Assembly: GCF_001894925.1 (NCBI RefSeq)
Contig: NZ_BCXD01000012.1
Location: 1-64,000 of the forward strand
Reading direction: 5' to 3'
Source of the DNA: Rhodococcus rhodnii NBRC 100604
Lineage (GTDB): Bacteria; Actinomycetota; Actinomycetes; Mycobacteriales; Mycobacteriaceae
Length of the DNA: 64,000 nucleotides
The notes beneath the pieces are model-generated. The model had not been told where the DNA came from. It searched no databases and saw nothing but the letters and a program-made list of their open reading frames with translations. Position numbers and translations under genes: made by a program. This document shows positions 16,266 to 24,789 of the stretch, piece after piece (within the stretch, counting starts at the first letter, position 1; every line of letters begins with the position of its first letter).

Positions 16266-17363
16266 TCAGGGGGTGGCGGCGGGCTGCGCCACCTGCGCAT
16301 CGCTGCGCAGGGTCGCCAGCGCATCGAGCCGGGCCGCGGCGTCGGTGACGACCCGCTCGATCACCTCGGCACACGTGGGCAGATCGTCGAGCACGCCGAC
16401 GACCTGTCCCGACGCGAGGACACCGGCCTCGGTGTCGCCCTCGACGAGTCCCGCACGCAACAGCATCGGTGTGTTGGCGGCCATGACGATCTGCTGCCAC
16501 GTCCGCTCGCCCGAGCGTTTCATCGCGAGCCCGTCGCGCACCAAGGTCGTCCACGACATGCCCGTCATCGCACGGAACTTCATCGCATTGCGGGCCGCGG
16601 CCACGAAACCGCGCATCGGCCCGGAGTTCTCGAGCGTCTCGACCAGCTCGGTGGTGAGGACGCGGTGCGGCATCCCGTCGACCTTGCGCGACACGACGGT
16701 CTCCTGCAGGCCACGCGAAAGGTACTGCTGCTTCACGGCATCGGGAACCTGCGACTCCTGGGTGAGCAGGAAGCGCGTTCCCATCGCGACCCCGGCGGCG
16801 CCGTACGCGAGCGCCGCCGCGAGGCCGCGGCCGTCGTAGAAGCCGCCCGCCGCGACGACGGGGATGTCGACGGCGTCGAGGACCGAGGGCAGCAGGAGCG
16901 TGGTCGCCACCGCACCGGTGTGCCCGCCGCCCTCACCGCCCTGGACGACGACGGCGTCGGCGCCCCACGACGCGACCTTGACCGCGTGCTTGGCGGCGCC
17001 GACCGACGGAATCACCACGACGCCCGCGTCCTTGAGCTTCGCGATGAGCTCCTGCTTCGGTGCCAGCGCGAACGACGCGACGCGCACGCCCTCGCGGACG
17101 AGCAGGTCGATCCGCTCGGGAGCGTCGGTCGCGTCGGCGCGGATGTTCACGCCGAACGGCTTGTCGGTCAACGAGGCCGTCTTGGTGATCGCGGCCTCGA
17201 GCTCGTCGTACGTCATCGTGGCCGAGGCGAGGATTCCGAGGCCACCGGCGTTGGAGGTGCCGGCGACGAGGCGGGGCCCCGCGACCCAGCCCATGCCGGT
17301 CTGGACGACAGGATGCTCGATGCCGACGAGCTCGGTGAGCGGGGTGCGCAGCGAGGCGGTCAC
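16266..17363 (-). CDS. ipdC: IpdC, FMN-dependent nitronate-monooxygenase-like enzyme
   Basis: A 365-residue member of the nitronate monooxygenase/2-nitropropane dioxygenase fold, matching Rv3553 (IpdC). The N-terminal PVVQTGMGWVAGPRLVAGT and the phosphate-binding VVQGGEGGGHTGAVAT with its conserved His are the FMN site. IpdC is needed to oxidise the 5-hydroxy-indane-carboxyl-CoA intermediate so that EchA20 can open ring D. The GTG start at 17363 overlaps the ipdB stop. Last gene of echA20-ipdA-ipdB-ipdC. Confidence 0.88.
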   Translation of the reverse strand: MTASLRTPLTELVGIEHPVVQTGMGWVAGPRLVAGTSNAGGLGILASATMTYDELEAAITKTASLTDKPFGVNIRADATDAPERIDLLVREGVRVASFALAPKQELIAKLKDAGVVVIPSVGAAKHAVKVASWGADAVVVQGGEGGGHTGAVATTLLLPSVLDAVDIPVVAAGGFYDGRGLAAALAYGAAGVAMGTRFLLTQESQVPDAVKQQYLSRGLQETVVSRKVDGMPHRVLTTELVETLENSGPMRGFVAAARNAMKFRAMTGMSWTTLVRDGLAMKRSGERTWQQIVMAANTPMLLRAGLVEGDTEAGVLASGQVVGVLDDLPTCAEVIERVVTDAAARLDALATLRSDAQVAQPAATP

Positions 17364-18133
17364 AGCGCGACCTCCCGGTCGCGGCGGTTCTTCGGATCGA
17401 GAACGTCACGGATCAGGTGCAATTCGTGCTCCGTGGGTTCGCGCGTGACGCCGGCGGATTCGAGTTCGGCGATCTCGAAGGACGTGTTCTCGGCGACGTC
17501 TGCCGCCGTCACGCCCGGGTGCAGCGTGCGGGCACGCATCGTGTGATCGGGGCCCTCGAAGTCGAAGACGCCGAGGTTCGTGACGACGCGGGGCAACGCG
17601 AAGTAGCGGAACGCCGGATTGCCGGGATCGACCTTGTCGTAGCCGATTCCGCACACCACGTCGACCTCGTCGCAGAAGACCCGGGCGGTGTGCTTGCCGA
17701 CCCAGTAGCTCGTCGCGTGGTTGATCGTGTTCCCGGGTGCGCCGCGGACACCGAACATCTGACGCTTGGGCTGCTGCAGCGGCCCGAAGGCCGAGAGGTT
17801 CTGGTTGCCGTACCGGTCGAGCTGATTCGCGCCCATCACGACGTGGCGGCGGCCCGAGGCGACGACGTCGAACACGCGCCGGAACGGCATCCAGCCCTCG
17901 ATCGAGCCGACGCTGCCGAGCGCGGGAGTCTCGTCGAGGAGCAGTGCCTCACCGTCGGTGACGAGCAGATCGGGTTCGGTCGTGAGTCGCGCGAGCCGCG
18001 CCCCGATGAGAGGCAGCGTCGCCATCGGGCTCGCCATGATCTCGCCTGCACCGGTGAAGATCTCGGCGCACGCGATCGCGCAGTACTCGGCGCGGGTGAC
18101 GGTGGCGGTGTCGGTCGTTGCCGGTGCGCTCAT
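17360..18133 (-). CDS. ipdB: IpdB, beta subunit of the ring hydrolase IpdAB
   Basis: 257 residues (250 in M. tuberculosis). CoA-transferase family I beta-type fold, with VTRAEYCAIACAEIFTGAGE at the start and MGANQLDRYGNQNLSAFGP (the MGAxQxDxxGNxN motif) in the middle. Despite the fold, IpdAB does not transfer CoA: it hydrolyses the last carbocycle, in COCHEA-CoA. The ATG at 18133 is chosen because its ATGA overlaps the ipdA stop; an upstream in-frame ATG at 18220 would run deep into ipdA. Confidence 0.9.
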   Translation of the reverse strand: MSAPATTDTATVTRAEYCAIACAEIFTGAGEIMASPMATLPLIGARLARLTTEPDLLVTDGEALLLDETPALGSVGSIEGWMPFRRVFDVVASGRRHVVMGANQLDRYGNQNLSAFGPLQQPKRQMFGVRGAPGNTINHATSYWVGKHTARVFCDEVDVVCGIGYDKVDPGNPAFRYFALPRVVTNLGVFDFEGPDHTMRARTLHPGVTAADVAENTSFEIAELESAGVTREPTEHELHLIRDVLDPKNRRDREVAL

Positions 18134-19020
18134 GCCTGCTTCTCCTTCGCGAACGCGCGGACCGCGGCGCGGTAGTCGTCCTCGGTCCCCGAGAGATAGG
18201 TGTCGACGAACTGCTGCCACGCCTGCGGGTCCTTCGCGGATTCGGCGTAGTGACGCTGGAAGGCCTCGTCGCGGCCGTACTCGCCGGCGAACGTGAAGTG
18301 CGCGCCGTCCGGGGCCTCGACGACGCCGTCGACCATCATGCGGTTGAGCAGAAGATTCTGGAGCGGAACCGTTTTCACCAGTTCCTCGGTGTCGACGAGG
18401 CGATCGACGGTGACGTACCGGCGCTGCGCCGCGGCGCAGAACAGGTCGTCGAAGTACGGGTCGACGCCCGTGTAGGCTGCGTTGCCGCGTCGGTCACCGA
18501 GATCGAGGTGCACGAGCGCCGCGTCGAGGTCGAGGGCGGGCATCGCGACGAGCGTCTCGGTGCGGCCGTCGGCTGCGGGGTAGGGCGAGGCGATCGTCTT
18601 CAGCTCGCCCTCCCAGAACGTCAGGACGTCCGAGCCGAGCCCCGCGCGCGTCGGCAGGAAGGGCAACCGTGCGGCTGCGGCTTCGAGCCCGCACTTGACC
18701 ATTCCCTCGTCCATCTCGCGCGCGACGATCGCCCCGGTCGTGCGGGCGTGCGCGAACCACGGATCGTAGAACGGCGGCGAGTCGAGCGAGACGAAGCCGT
18801 AGTACGCCTTGCGCACCTTCCCGGCCGAGCACAGCAGGCCGAGATCCGGGCCGCCGTAGCTGACGACGGTGAGATCGGTGATGTCCGAACGCACCAGCGC
18901 TCGCACGAGTACCATCGGCTTGCGCCGCGATCCCCAGCCGCCGATGCCGATCGTCATCCCGCTGCGCAGCTCGCCGATCACGTCGTCGAGCGTCATGGTC
19001 TTGTCGCGTTCAGTGGACAC
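18130..19020 (-). CDS. ipdA: IpdA, alpha subunit of the ring hydrolase IpdAB
   Basis: 296 residues (292 in M. tuberculosis). CoA-transferase I alpha-type protein: SGMTIGIGGWGSRRKPMVLV near the start is the CoA-binding glycine loop, and EMDEGMVKCGLEAAAARLPF contains the acidic segment that carries the catalytic glutamate in this group. With IpdB it hydrolyses the final ring. The start is the GTG at 19020, because AAAAAGGAG sits the right distance upstream; the in-frame GTG at 19029 would overlap that ribosome-binding site. It overlaps the end of echA20 by 11 bp. Confidence 0.9.
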   Translation of the reverse strand: MSTERDKTMTLDDVIGELRSGMTIGIGGWGSRRKPMVLVRALVRSDITDLTVVSYGGPDLGLLCSAGKVRKAYYGFVSLDSPPFYDPWFAHARTTGAIVAREMDEGMVKCGLEAAAARLPFLPTRAGLGSDVLTFWEGELKTIASPYPAADGRTETLVAMPALDLDAALVHLDLGDRRGNAAYTGVDPYFDDLFCAAAQRRYVTVDRLVDTEELVKTVPLQNLLLNRMMVDGVVEAPDGAHFTFAGEYGRDEAFQRHYAESAKDPQAWQQFVDTYLSGTEDDYRAAVRAFAKEKQA

Positions 19021-19810
19021 CGGTCCCACTCCTTTTTCCGTTGCGCCGGCTCTCGTTGGTCAGTGCCTCACCGCTGCGGGCGAATTCGTCGCGGTGCGCG
19101 TCCGACACGCCCGCGAGATTGAGCTCGAAGGTGTACCCCTGTTCGAGGCGGTAGCTGGTCTTGACGTCGACGGGGTCGATCCCGTTGATCGCTTCCTTCG
19201 CGCACCGGATGACGCGCGGATCCTTCGCTGCGATCGCTGCCGCGACCTCGCGTGCGGCGCTGTCGAGTTCGGCTCGCGGCACGACGCGGTACACCGAGCC
19301 GAAGTGTTCGAGCGTGCGTGCATCGACGTTGCGCGCCGTGTAGTAGAGGGTGCGCATCATGTGCTGCGGGACGAGCCGGGCGAGATGCGTCGCGGCGCCG
19401 AGCGCACCGCGGTCGACCTCGGGCAAGCCGAAGTACGCGCCTTCGGAGGCGACGACGACGTCGGCGTTGCCGACGAGGCCGACACCGCCGCCGACGCAGA
19501 ATCCGTTCACTGCAACGACGACGGGGACGGCGCAGTCGTACACGGCCGCGAAGGCGGCGGCGCACCCGCGGTTGGCGTCGATCAGGGCGTCGTAGCCGGT
19601 CGTGACCTGCATTTCCTTGATGTCCACGCCGGCGTTGAAGCCGCGTCCTTCGGCACACAGGATCACGACGTGCGTGGCGGGATCTCGTCCCGCGGCGGTG
19701 ATCACGTCGGCGAGTTCGAACCATCCTCGCGACGGGATCGCGTTGACCGGGGGGTAGTCGACGGTCACGGTCGTGATGTCGGAGTCGTCGGTGGTGGCGC
19801 TGATGCCCAT
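19010..19810 (-). CDS. echA20: EchA20, ring D hydrolase of the crotonase family
   Basis: 266 residues (247 in M. tuberculosis). EchA20 is a crotonase that opens steroid ring D in the HIEC-CoA intermediate by hydrolysis. Oxyanion-hole segments: CAEGRGFNAGVDIKEM and VNGFCVGGGVGLVGNADVV. First gene of the minus operon. The ATG at 19810 has AGGAAGG upstream and is preferred over a start at 19864, which would lie inside the operator. Expression should follow KstR2 through 19843-19877. Confidence 0.9.
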   Translation of the reverse strand: MGISATTDDSDITTVTVDYPPVNAIPSRGWFELADVITAAGRDPATHVVILCAEGRGFNAGVDIKEMQVTTGYDALIDANRGCAAAFAAVYDCAVPVVVAVNGFCVGGGVGLVGNADVVVASEGAYFGLPEVDRGALGAATHLARLVPQHMMRTLYYTARNVDARTLEHFGSVYRVVPRAELDSAAREVAAAIAAKDPRVIRCAKEAINGIDPVDVKTSYRLEQGYTFELNLAGVSDAHRDEFARSGEALTNESRRNGKRSGTGVH

Positions 19811-19842
19811 GGCACCTTCCTGTCGTCTGCTGCCTATACCGA

Positions 19843-19877
19843 ACCAAGCGATTGCCCAAACCAAGCGATTGCTTGGT
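19843..19877. promoter_or_regulatory. Double KstR2-type operator between echA20 and the SDR pair
   Basis: Two direct copies of AACCAAGCGATTGC start 17 bp apart (19842 and 19859). Each matches the KstR2 core AnCAAGnnCTTGnT with one or two changes (CTTG is ATTG). The right copy continues into GCTTGGT so that 19860-19877, ACCAAGCnATnGCTTGGT, is itself an 18-bp palindrome. This allows two or three overlapping binding registers over both divergent promoters. The left end of the echA20 gene is 32 bp away. Confidence 0.82.
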
Positions 19878-19947
19878 AAGTTAGCACGCGCACCCCGCCG
19901 GAGTCACCGACGAGACGAGGGGAGCACGAGACGTGGAGGTGGAAGAC

Positions 19948-20751
19948 ATGGCATCTGCAGGCCAGGTTGTGCTGGTCACCGGCGGAGTTCGGGGCGTGGG
20001 CGCCGGCATCTGCCGCGCCTTTCTCGCCGCGGGCGCGACCGTCGTGGCCTGCGCGCGCAGAGCCCCGGACGAGCCGGTCCGGGCCGGCGGGCGCGAGATC
20101 GAGTTCGTCGAATGCGACGTGCGCGACCCCGAACGGGTCCAGGCGATGATCGACGAGGTGCTCGCGCGGCACGGCCGGCTCGACGTTCTCGTCAACAACG
20201 CGGGCGGCGCGCCGTTCGCGCTCGCCGCCGAGGCGAGCCCGCGACTGCACTCGAAGATCGTCGAACTCAATCTGCTCGCACCGCTGCTCGTCGCACAGGC
20301 TGCCAATGCCGTGATGCAGCAGCAGGAGTCGGGCGGAGCGATCGTGAACATCTCGAGCGTGAGTGGCTCGCGTCCGTCACCGGGTACGGCGGCGTACGGC
20401 GCCGCGAAGGCCGGAATCGATTCGCTCAGCACGTCGCTCGCCGTCGAGTGGGCACCGAAGGTCAGGGTCAACGCGGTCGTCGTCGGTCTCGTGCAGACCG
20501 AACTCGCGCACCTGCACTACGGCGACGACGACGGCGTCGCCGCAGTCGGTGCGACCGTCCCGCTCGGCCGCATGGCCGTACCCGAGGACATCGGCAACTG
20601 CGCCGTGTTCCTCGCCTCGCCGCAGGCCGCCTACGTGAGCGGCTCGACGCTCACGGTGCACGGCGGCGGCGAGCGGCCCGCCTTCCTCGCCGCAGCGAAC
20701 GCCGACGTCCCGGCCGTCGGCACCCCGACAACAGCAACACGACAGCCCTGA
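19948..20751 (+). CDS. Short-chain dehydrogenase of the KstR2 regulon (Rv3549c-like)
   Basis: 267 residues from the ATG at 19948, which has GGAGG eight bases upstream; the GTG at 19933 is an alternative. SDR features: VTGGVRGVGAGICRAF, NNAGGAPFAL, and catalytic Ser and Tyr in NISSVSGSRPS and AAYGAAKAGID. It corresponds by order to Rv3549c, next to echA20 in M. tuberculosis. The exact step it performs in ring C/D breakdown is not established. It shares the divergent operator with echA20 and is followed at 19 bp by a second SDR. Confidence 0.85.
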   Translation: MASAGQVVLVTGGVRGVGAGICRAFLAAGATVVACARRAPDEPVRAGGREIEFVECDVRDPERVQAMIDEVLARHGRLDVLVNNAGGAPFALAAEASPRLHSKIVELNLLAPLLVAQAANAVMQQQESGGAIVNISSVSGSRPSPGTAAYGAAKAGIDSLSTSLAVEWAPKVRVNAVVVGLVQTELAHLHYGDDDGVAAVGATVPLGRMAVPEDIGNCAVFLASPQAAYVSGSTLTVHGGGERPAFLAAANADVPAVGTPTTATRQP

Positions 20752-20770
20752 GCAGGGCGGAGGAGTTCTC

Positions 20771-21685
20771 ATGAGTGGAATCGTCGACGGCCGTGTCGTC
20801 GTCGTCACCGGTGCCGGACGCGGAATCGGCCGGGCGCACGCGCTCGCGTTCGCCGCCGAGGGTGCCCGCGTCGTCGTCAACGACATCGGCGCCGGTCTCG
20901 ACGGCGAGAGCACCGAGGAGCATCCGGCCGAGCAGGTCGTTGCCGAGATCGTGGCCGCAGGCGGGCAGGCCGTGGTCAACGGCGACGACGTCGCCGACTG
21001 GGACGGCGCCGCCAACCTGGTCCGCACCGCGATCGACACCTTCGGGCAGCTCGACGTCCTCGTCAACAACGCGGGCTTTCTGCGTGACCGGATGCTCGTC
21101 GGGATGAGCGAGGCGGAGTGGGACGCCGTCGTGCGCGTGCACCTCAAGGGGCACTTCGCGACGCTCCGGCACGCGGCCGAGTACTGGCGTGGCCGTGCCA
21201 AGGCCGGCAACCCGGTCGACGCGCGCATCATCAACACGAGTTCGGGTGCGGGACTGCAGGGTTCGATCGGCCAGGGCAACTATGCCGCGGCGAAGGCCGG
21301 GATCGCCGAGCTCACTGTCCAGGCCGCGGCCGAGCTGAAGAACTACGGCGTCGCCGTCAACGCGATCGCGCCCGCCGCGCGGACCCGGATGACGCTCGGC
21401 GCCGGTGGTGCGATGGCCGAGGCGATGGCCGCGCCCGAGGACGGCTTCGACGCGATGGCCCCCGAGAACATCTCGCCGCTGGTCGTGTGGCTCGCGAGCG
21501 CCGAGGCCGCGCACGTGACGGGCCGTGTCTTCGAGGTCGAGGGCGGCAGGATCACGGTCGCCGAGGGCTGGCGGCACGGGCCGTCGCACGACAAGGGTGC
21601 GCGCTGGGAGGTCGCCGAGGTCGGCACCGTCGTCGACGAGCTGCTCGCGAAGGCGCTGCCGCCGGAGCCCGTGTACGGAGCCTGA
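20771..21685 (+). CDS. Short-chain dehydrogenase, HSD17B4-type (Rv3548c-like)
   Basis: 304 residues. The Rossmann motif VTGAGRGIGRAHALAFA, the long loop VVVNDIGAGLDGES and the YAAAKAGI catalytic helix with NTSSGAGLQGS mark the multifunctional-enzyme type 2 (HSD17B4 N-terminal) SDR group, which acts on 3-hydroxyacyl-CoA. It matches Rv3548c in order. A role as hydroxyacyl-CoA dehydrogenase in HIP beta-oxidation is the natural inference. Start ATG at 20771 with GGAGGAG seven bases upstream. Confidence 0.86.
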   Translation: MSGIVDGRVVVVTGAGRGIGRAHALAFAAEGARVVVNDIGAGLDGESTEEHPAEQVVAEIVAAGGQAVVNGDDVADWDGAANLVRTAIDTFGQLDVLVNNAGFLRDRMLVGMSEAEWDAVVRVHLKGHFATLRHAAEYWRGRAKAGNPVDARIINTSSGAGLQGSIGQGNYAAAKAGIAELTVQAAAELKNYGVAVNAIAPAARTRMTLGAGGAMAEAMAAPEDGFDAMAPENISPLVVWLASAEAAHVTGRVFEVEGGRITVAEGWRHGPSHDKGARWEVAEVGTVVDELLAKALPPEPVYGA

Positions 21686-21774
21686 GCCCGCACCGGGCGC
21701 TTCCGCGCTCGTCGCGACGTGCCGTCTCCTGCCGAGGGGTGTCGCGACGAGTGCGCCGGGCCTACCGTGGACGC

Positions 21775-22050
21775 ATGTGCCGAAACATCACCGAACTGCG
21801 TGGACTCGAACCGGCGGCCACCGACGAGGAGATCGAGGCGGCGTCGCGGCAGTACGTGCGCAAGGTCAGCGGCATCCAGAAACTCTCGGATGCCAACCGC
21901 GATGCGTTCGAGCAGGCGGTCGCCGAGGTCACGGCAACGACGACGCGCCTGCTCGACGCACTGCCCGACCGGCGGACGCCACCGAGGACGGTGCCGCCGC
22001 TGCGCCGGCCCGAGGTGCGCGCGCGCATCGAGGCCCGGGCGGCGGGCTGA
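21775..22050 (+). CDS. DUF2277 family protein
   Basis: A 91-residue protein starting MCRNITELRGLEPAATDEEI, which is the strongly conserved opening of the DUF2277 family (MCRNIKxLxnfxPPAT). The middle VRKVSGIQKLSDANRDAFEQ is also typical, and the proline-rich C-terminus varies. Function unknown; the conserved cysteine-arginine start and DNA-binding-like helices are the only hints. It is a single gene, convergent with the GNAT gene. Confidence 0.85.
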   Translation: MCRNITELRGLEPAATDEEIEAASRQYVRKVSGIQKLSDANRDAFEQAVAEVTATTTRLLDALPDRRTPPRTVPPLRRPEVRARIEARAAG

Positions 22051-22075
22051 GCCGACCGGGCCTCGCGAGCGGGGA

Positions 22076-22795
22076 TCAGGCGGGTGCGCGCACGACGAGC
22101 ACCGTGCCCGGGAACTCGCGTGCGAGTTCGCGCCGGGCGTGCTTGAGCGCTGCAGTCCCGTAGCCCTTCTTGCGTTCCGCCGGGTCGATCCAGATCGCGA
22201 CGTCGACGTCGGTGCTGCCGCCGTCGCCGCTGCTCAGCTCGCCGAACACGAGACCGACGGCGCTGCCCCCGGTCGTGTCCTCCGCGACGAACCACGCCGC
22301 CGACTCGTCGTCGATGCGGCCGAGTCCCGCCGCGCGCTCGGTGTCGACGCGGTCGGCCTCCCAGTCGGCGCGCTGATCCGCGCACCGGCGCCGGTAGATC
22401 GCGGCGCCGGCCTCGGTGAAGGTCCGCAGCCGCAGCGTGCGGCCGGTGCTCGCGGGCCGCTCCGACGCCGTCCATTCGAGCGAGGCGTCGAGGTCGTCGA
22501 GTTCGGCCTGGGTCCTGCGGCGCTCGTCCTTCGTGAGCCTGCCGAAGGTGAGCCCGAGAACGGCCTCGGCGTTCGCGTCGTCGGTGTCCAGGAGTTGTGC
22601 GATCGCCGAGATCGCGGTCGCGCGGTCCTCCGCGTCGACGATCGCGTCGAGCACCTCGTGGCGGCGCTCGAGTGCGCGAACGAGGGCGGCGGTGAGCTCA
22701 CGGCGATCCTGCACGCGATCGTGGGAGGTGGCGCTGTCGTGTGCTGTGTCGCGGTCGTGCGCTGTACCGACGGGGGAGGAAGTCATGACAGCCAT
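22076..22795 (-). CDS. GNAT acetyltransferase with an N-terminal gyrase-A-like helical segment
   Basis: 239 residues. The C-terminal 130 residues are a GNAT domain: DVAIWIDPAERKKGYGTAAL is beta-4 with the acetyl-CoA loop (R/KxxGYGT). The N-terminal 100 residues (RHEVLDAIVDAEDRATAISA, then AEAVLGLTFGRLTKDERRRT) look like the helical hairpin of DNA gyrase/topoisomerase IV subunit A, where a VLDAI helix is followed by a LxxLTxxE(R) helix. Substrate unknown. The first 24 residues are His/Asp-rich and probably disordered. The start may be 22795 or the ATG at 22786. Confidence 0.7.
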   Translation of the reverse strand: MAVMTSSPVGTAHDRDTAHDSATSHDRVQDRRELTAALVRALERRHEVLDAIVDAEDRATAISAIAQLLDTDDANAEAVLGLTFGRLTKDERRRTQAELDDLDASLEWTASERPASTGRTLRLRTFTEAGAAIYRRRCADQRADWEADRVDTERAAGLGRIDDESAAWFVAEDTTGGSAVGLVFGELSSGDGGSTDVDVAIWIDPAERKKGYGTAALKHARRELAREFPGTVLVVRAPA

Positions 22796-22825
22796 GCTGC
22801 TGTGGGTTGCAGGTGATTACAACCG

Positions 22826-23827
22826 CTACCCGGCAGTAGTTTGCCGGGCACGGGTGAGCTCGACGATCTGCGCGGCGATCGCGATCGCGGTCTCGGCCGG
22901 ACCGCGATTGCCGATGGGCAGGCCGATCGGGCTGTGCAGCGACGCGAGCGCGTCGTCGGAGAGACCGGCGTCGCGCAGCGCGGCACGGCGTCGCTCGTCG
23001 GCGAGGCGCGATCCCATCGCGCCGACGTACGCCGGCGGCGCCGGCCACAGGCTCCTGTCGAGGCATTCGAGCAACACGGGGACGTCGACCTTCGGGTCGT
23101 GGGTGAGGACGACGACGGCGGTGCGCCCGTCGAGTCGTCCCGCATCGCGTTCGGCGGCGAGATGGTCCGACGGCCAGCGGCACACGATCTCGTCCGCGTC
23201 GGGCAGCCGTTCGCGTGTCGTGAACGTCTCGCGAGCGTCGCACACCGTCACGTGGTAGCCGATTCGCGTTGCCGTGGCGGCCATCTCGGCTGCGAAGTCG
23301 GTGGACCCCACGACGATCATGCGCGGCCGGGGGTCGAAGCGGACGAGGGCCCGGCCGTCGCCGAGAGCCCCGCCGGGTCGTGCGTCGCCGACGTGGACGT
23401 GATGACGCTGCGGCCGTGGGCCGAACTCGAACTCGAGCGAGACCGGTTGCTGCGCGTCGATCGCGGCGGCCAGCGCGTCGAAGTCGGGGAACGACTCGTT
23501 GTCGATGCGTTCGACGAGGACGGTCAGCGAACCGCCGCACGTCGTTCCCGGCGTGAAGACGTCCCCGTCCGGTCCGTACGTCTCGACGCGGGTGCCGCCG
23601 GTGCCGAGGACGTCGAGGGCCGTCTCGTAGAGCGCGCTCTCGACGCAGCCGCCCGAGATGCTGCCGATCACGGTGCCGTCGGATCGCACGGCGAGCATCG
23701 CGCCGGGGCCGCGCGGTGAGGACCCGTGAGTCGCGATCACGGTCGCGAGCGCGACCGGCCGGTGCGCGGCCCATTCGTCGAATACGCTGGCGAGAAGCGG
23801 AAATCCGCGTGCGAACGCGTGGGTCAT
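22826..23827 (-). CDS. xdhC: XdhC/CoxI-family molybdenum-cofactor maturation protein
   Basis: 333 residues. The N-terminal XdhC_CoxI domain has VALATVIATHGSSPRGPGAM and IGSISGGCVESAL (the GGCVE motif). The C-terminal Rossmann domain has RMIVVGSTDFAAEMAATA and VTVCDARETFTTRERLPDAD. XdhC proteins bind Moco, promote its sulfuration and insert it into xanthine-oxidase-family enzymes. It is divergent from marR and 4.5 kb from the molybdenum hydroxylase genes it should serve. The ATG at 23827 follows GAGGAACCCC; an ATG at 23842 lies before that ribosome-binding site. Likely controlled by the MarR operator in the divergent gap. Confidence 0.88.
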   Translation of the reverse strand: MTHAFARGFPLLASVFDEWAAHRPVALATVIATHGSSPRGPGAMLAVRSDGTVIGSISGGCVESALYETALDVLGTGGTRVETYGPDGDVFTPGTTCGGSLTVLVERIDNESFPDFDALAAAIDAQQPVSLEFEFGPRPQRHHVHVGDARPGGALGDGRALVRFDPRPRMIVVGSTDFAAEMAATATRIGYHVTVCDARETFTTRERLPDADEIVCRWPSDHLAAERDAGRLDGRTAVVVLTHDPKVDVPVLLECLDRSLWPAPPAYVGAMGSRLADERRRAALRDAGLSDDALASLHSPIGLPIGNRGPAETAIAIAAQIVELTRARQTTAG

Positions 23828-23903
23828 GGGGTTCCTCCACATCGCGGCGACGGTGAGGACATGTCGTCGTTCACAGTGCGCGTGGACAGTCGGTGTTCTA
23901 AGG

Positions 23904-23921
23904 TACTTTTGCGCTAAAGTA
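23904..23921. promoter_or_regulatory. Palindromic MarR-type operator between xdhC and marR
   Basis: TACTTTtGCGCtAAAGTA is an 18-bp palindrome with a single mismatched pair, in the 171-bp gap between the divergent xdhC and marR genes. Length and symmetry suit a MarR dimer, so autoregulation of marR and co-control of xdhC are likely. A related TTTgGCGCTcAAA lies upstream of the ABC transporter. Confidence 0.65.
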
Positions 23922-23998
23922 AGCGATCGGCAAGTCGAGGGCGAACCCGCCGCGCGGGCGCCGTCGAGACATCAGTGGGACAGACAGCGGGGAGCATC

Positions 23999-24547
23999 GT
24001 GGCCGAATCCGGAACCGAGTACAGCGATGCGGTCGGCGAGATCATTCGCGGCTGGGCGCAGACCCGACCCGAACTCGACGTGTCCGCACTCGAGATCTTC
24101 GGGCGGCTGCACCGCAGCTATCTGCTCTACCGATCGTCGATCAACGCCAACTTCGAGCGGTTCGGGACGAACGAGGCGGGCTTCGACGTGCTCGCGTCGC
24201 TGCGCCGCGCGGAGCCCGACCACCGGCGCACCGCAGGTGAACTCGCCAAGCAGACCCTCGTCACGACCGGGGGCCTCACGCTGCGCGTGAACCGCCTCGA
24301 GGACGCCGGCCTCGTCACCCGTGAACGCGACGAGACCGATGCGCGCGTCGTCTACGTGACGCTCACCGACGCGGGGCACGAACTGATCGACAGCGTCGCG
24401 GACGCGCACTTCGCCGAGCTCGACCGGATGCTCGCGGGTGTCGGCGTCCGCGATCGCGCGACGCTCGCGCGGCTGCTGTCGGCGCTCGAGGGCTCCCTCC
24501 ACGCCGCGACCGACGAGGAGACACTGCCCGGCGCCGAGTCCGCTTGA
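23999..24547 (+). CDS. MarR-family transcriptional regulator of the catabolic block
   Basis: 182 residues. The winged helix is at about residues 55-130: RTAGELAKQTLVTTGGLTLR is the recognition region and LVTRERDETDARVVYVTLTD the wing with the conserved D-x-R (DETDAR). The GTG at 23999 is preferred because GGGGAG is six bases upstream; a GTG at 23975 is an alternative. Its place at the left edge of the catabolic genes, and palindromes on both sides, suggest it represses the block and is released by the substrate or an intermediate. A strong hairpin follows at 24563. Confidence 0.88.
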   Translation: MAESGTEYSDAVGEIIRGWAQTRPELDVSALEIFGRLHRSYLLYRSSINANFERFGTNEAGFDVLASLRRAEPDHRRTAGELAKQTLVTTGGLTLRVNRLEDAGLVTRERDETDARVVYVTLTDAGHELIDSVADAHFAELDRMLAGVGVRDRATLARLLSALEGSLHAATDEETLPGAESA

Positions 24548-24562
24548 CCCCAGCACTCCCCG

Positions 24563-24595
24563 CAGCGCCCCCGGAGCACGGCTCCGGGGGCGCTG
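24563..24595 (+). terminator. Terminator after marR
   Basis: CAGCGCCCCCGGAG and CTCCGGGGGCGCTG form a perfect 14-bp GC-rich stem with a CACGG loop, starting 16 bp after the marR stop. It separates marR from the transporter operon. Confidence 0.75.
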
Positions 24596-24789
24596 TGCGT
24601 TCGCGTCCGGATGCGGCGCGCGCTCGGCGGCGTCTCGGCGCGTCGCCGAAGCGTGTCCGAATCGGGACGTCTCTCGCGCCGGTGTGTGAGTCTCGCCTCC
24701 GTAACGCTGTGACCTGCGTCTCTGTCGATTCCTCGACATTCCGCGCTCGTAACCTCGACGTTAACGATGCGGAAAAGGGCGCTGAGCTG

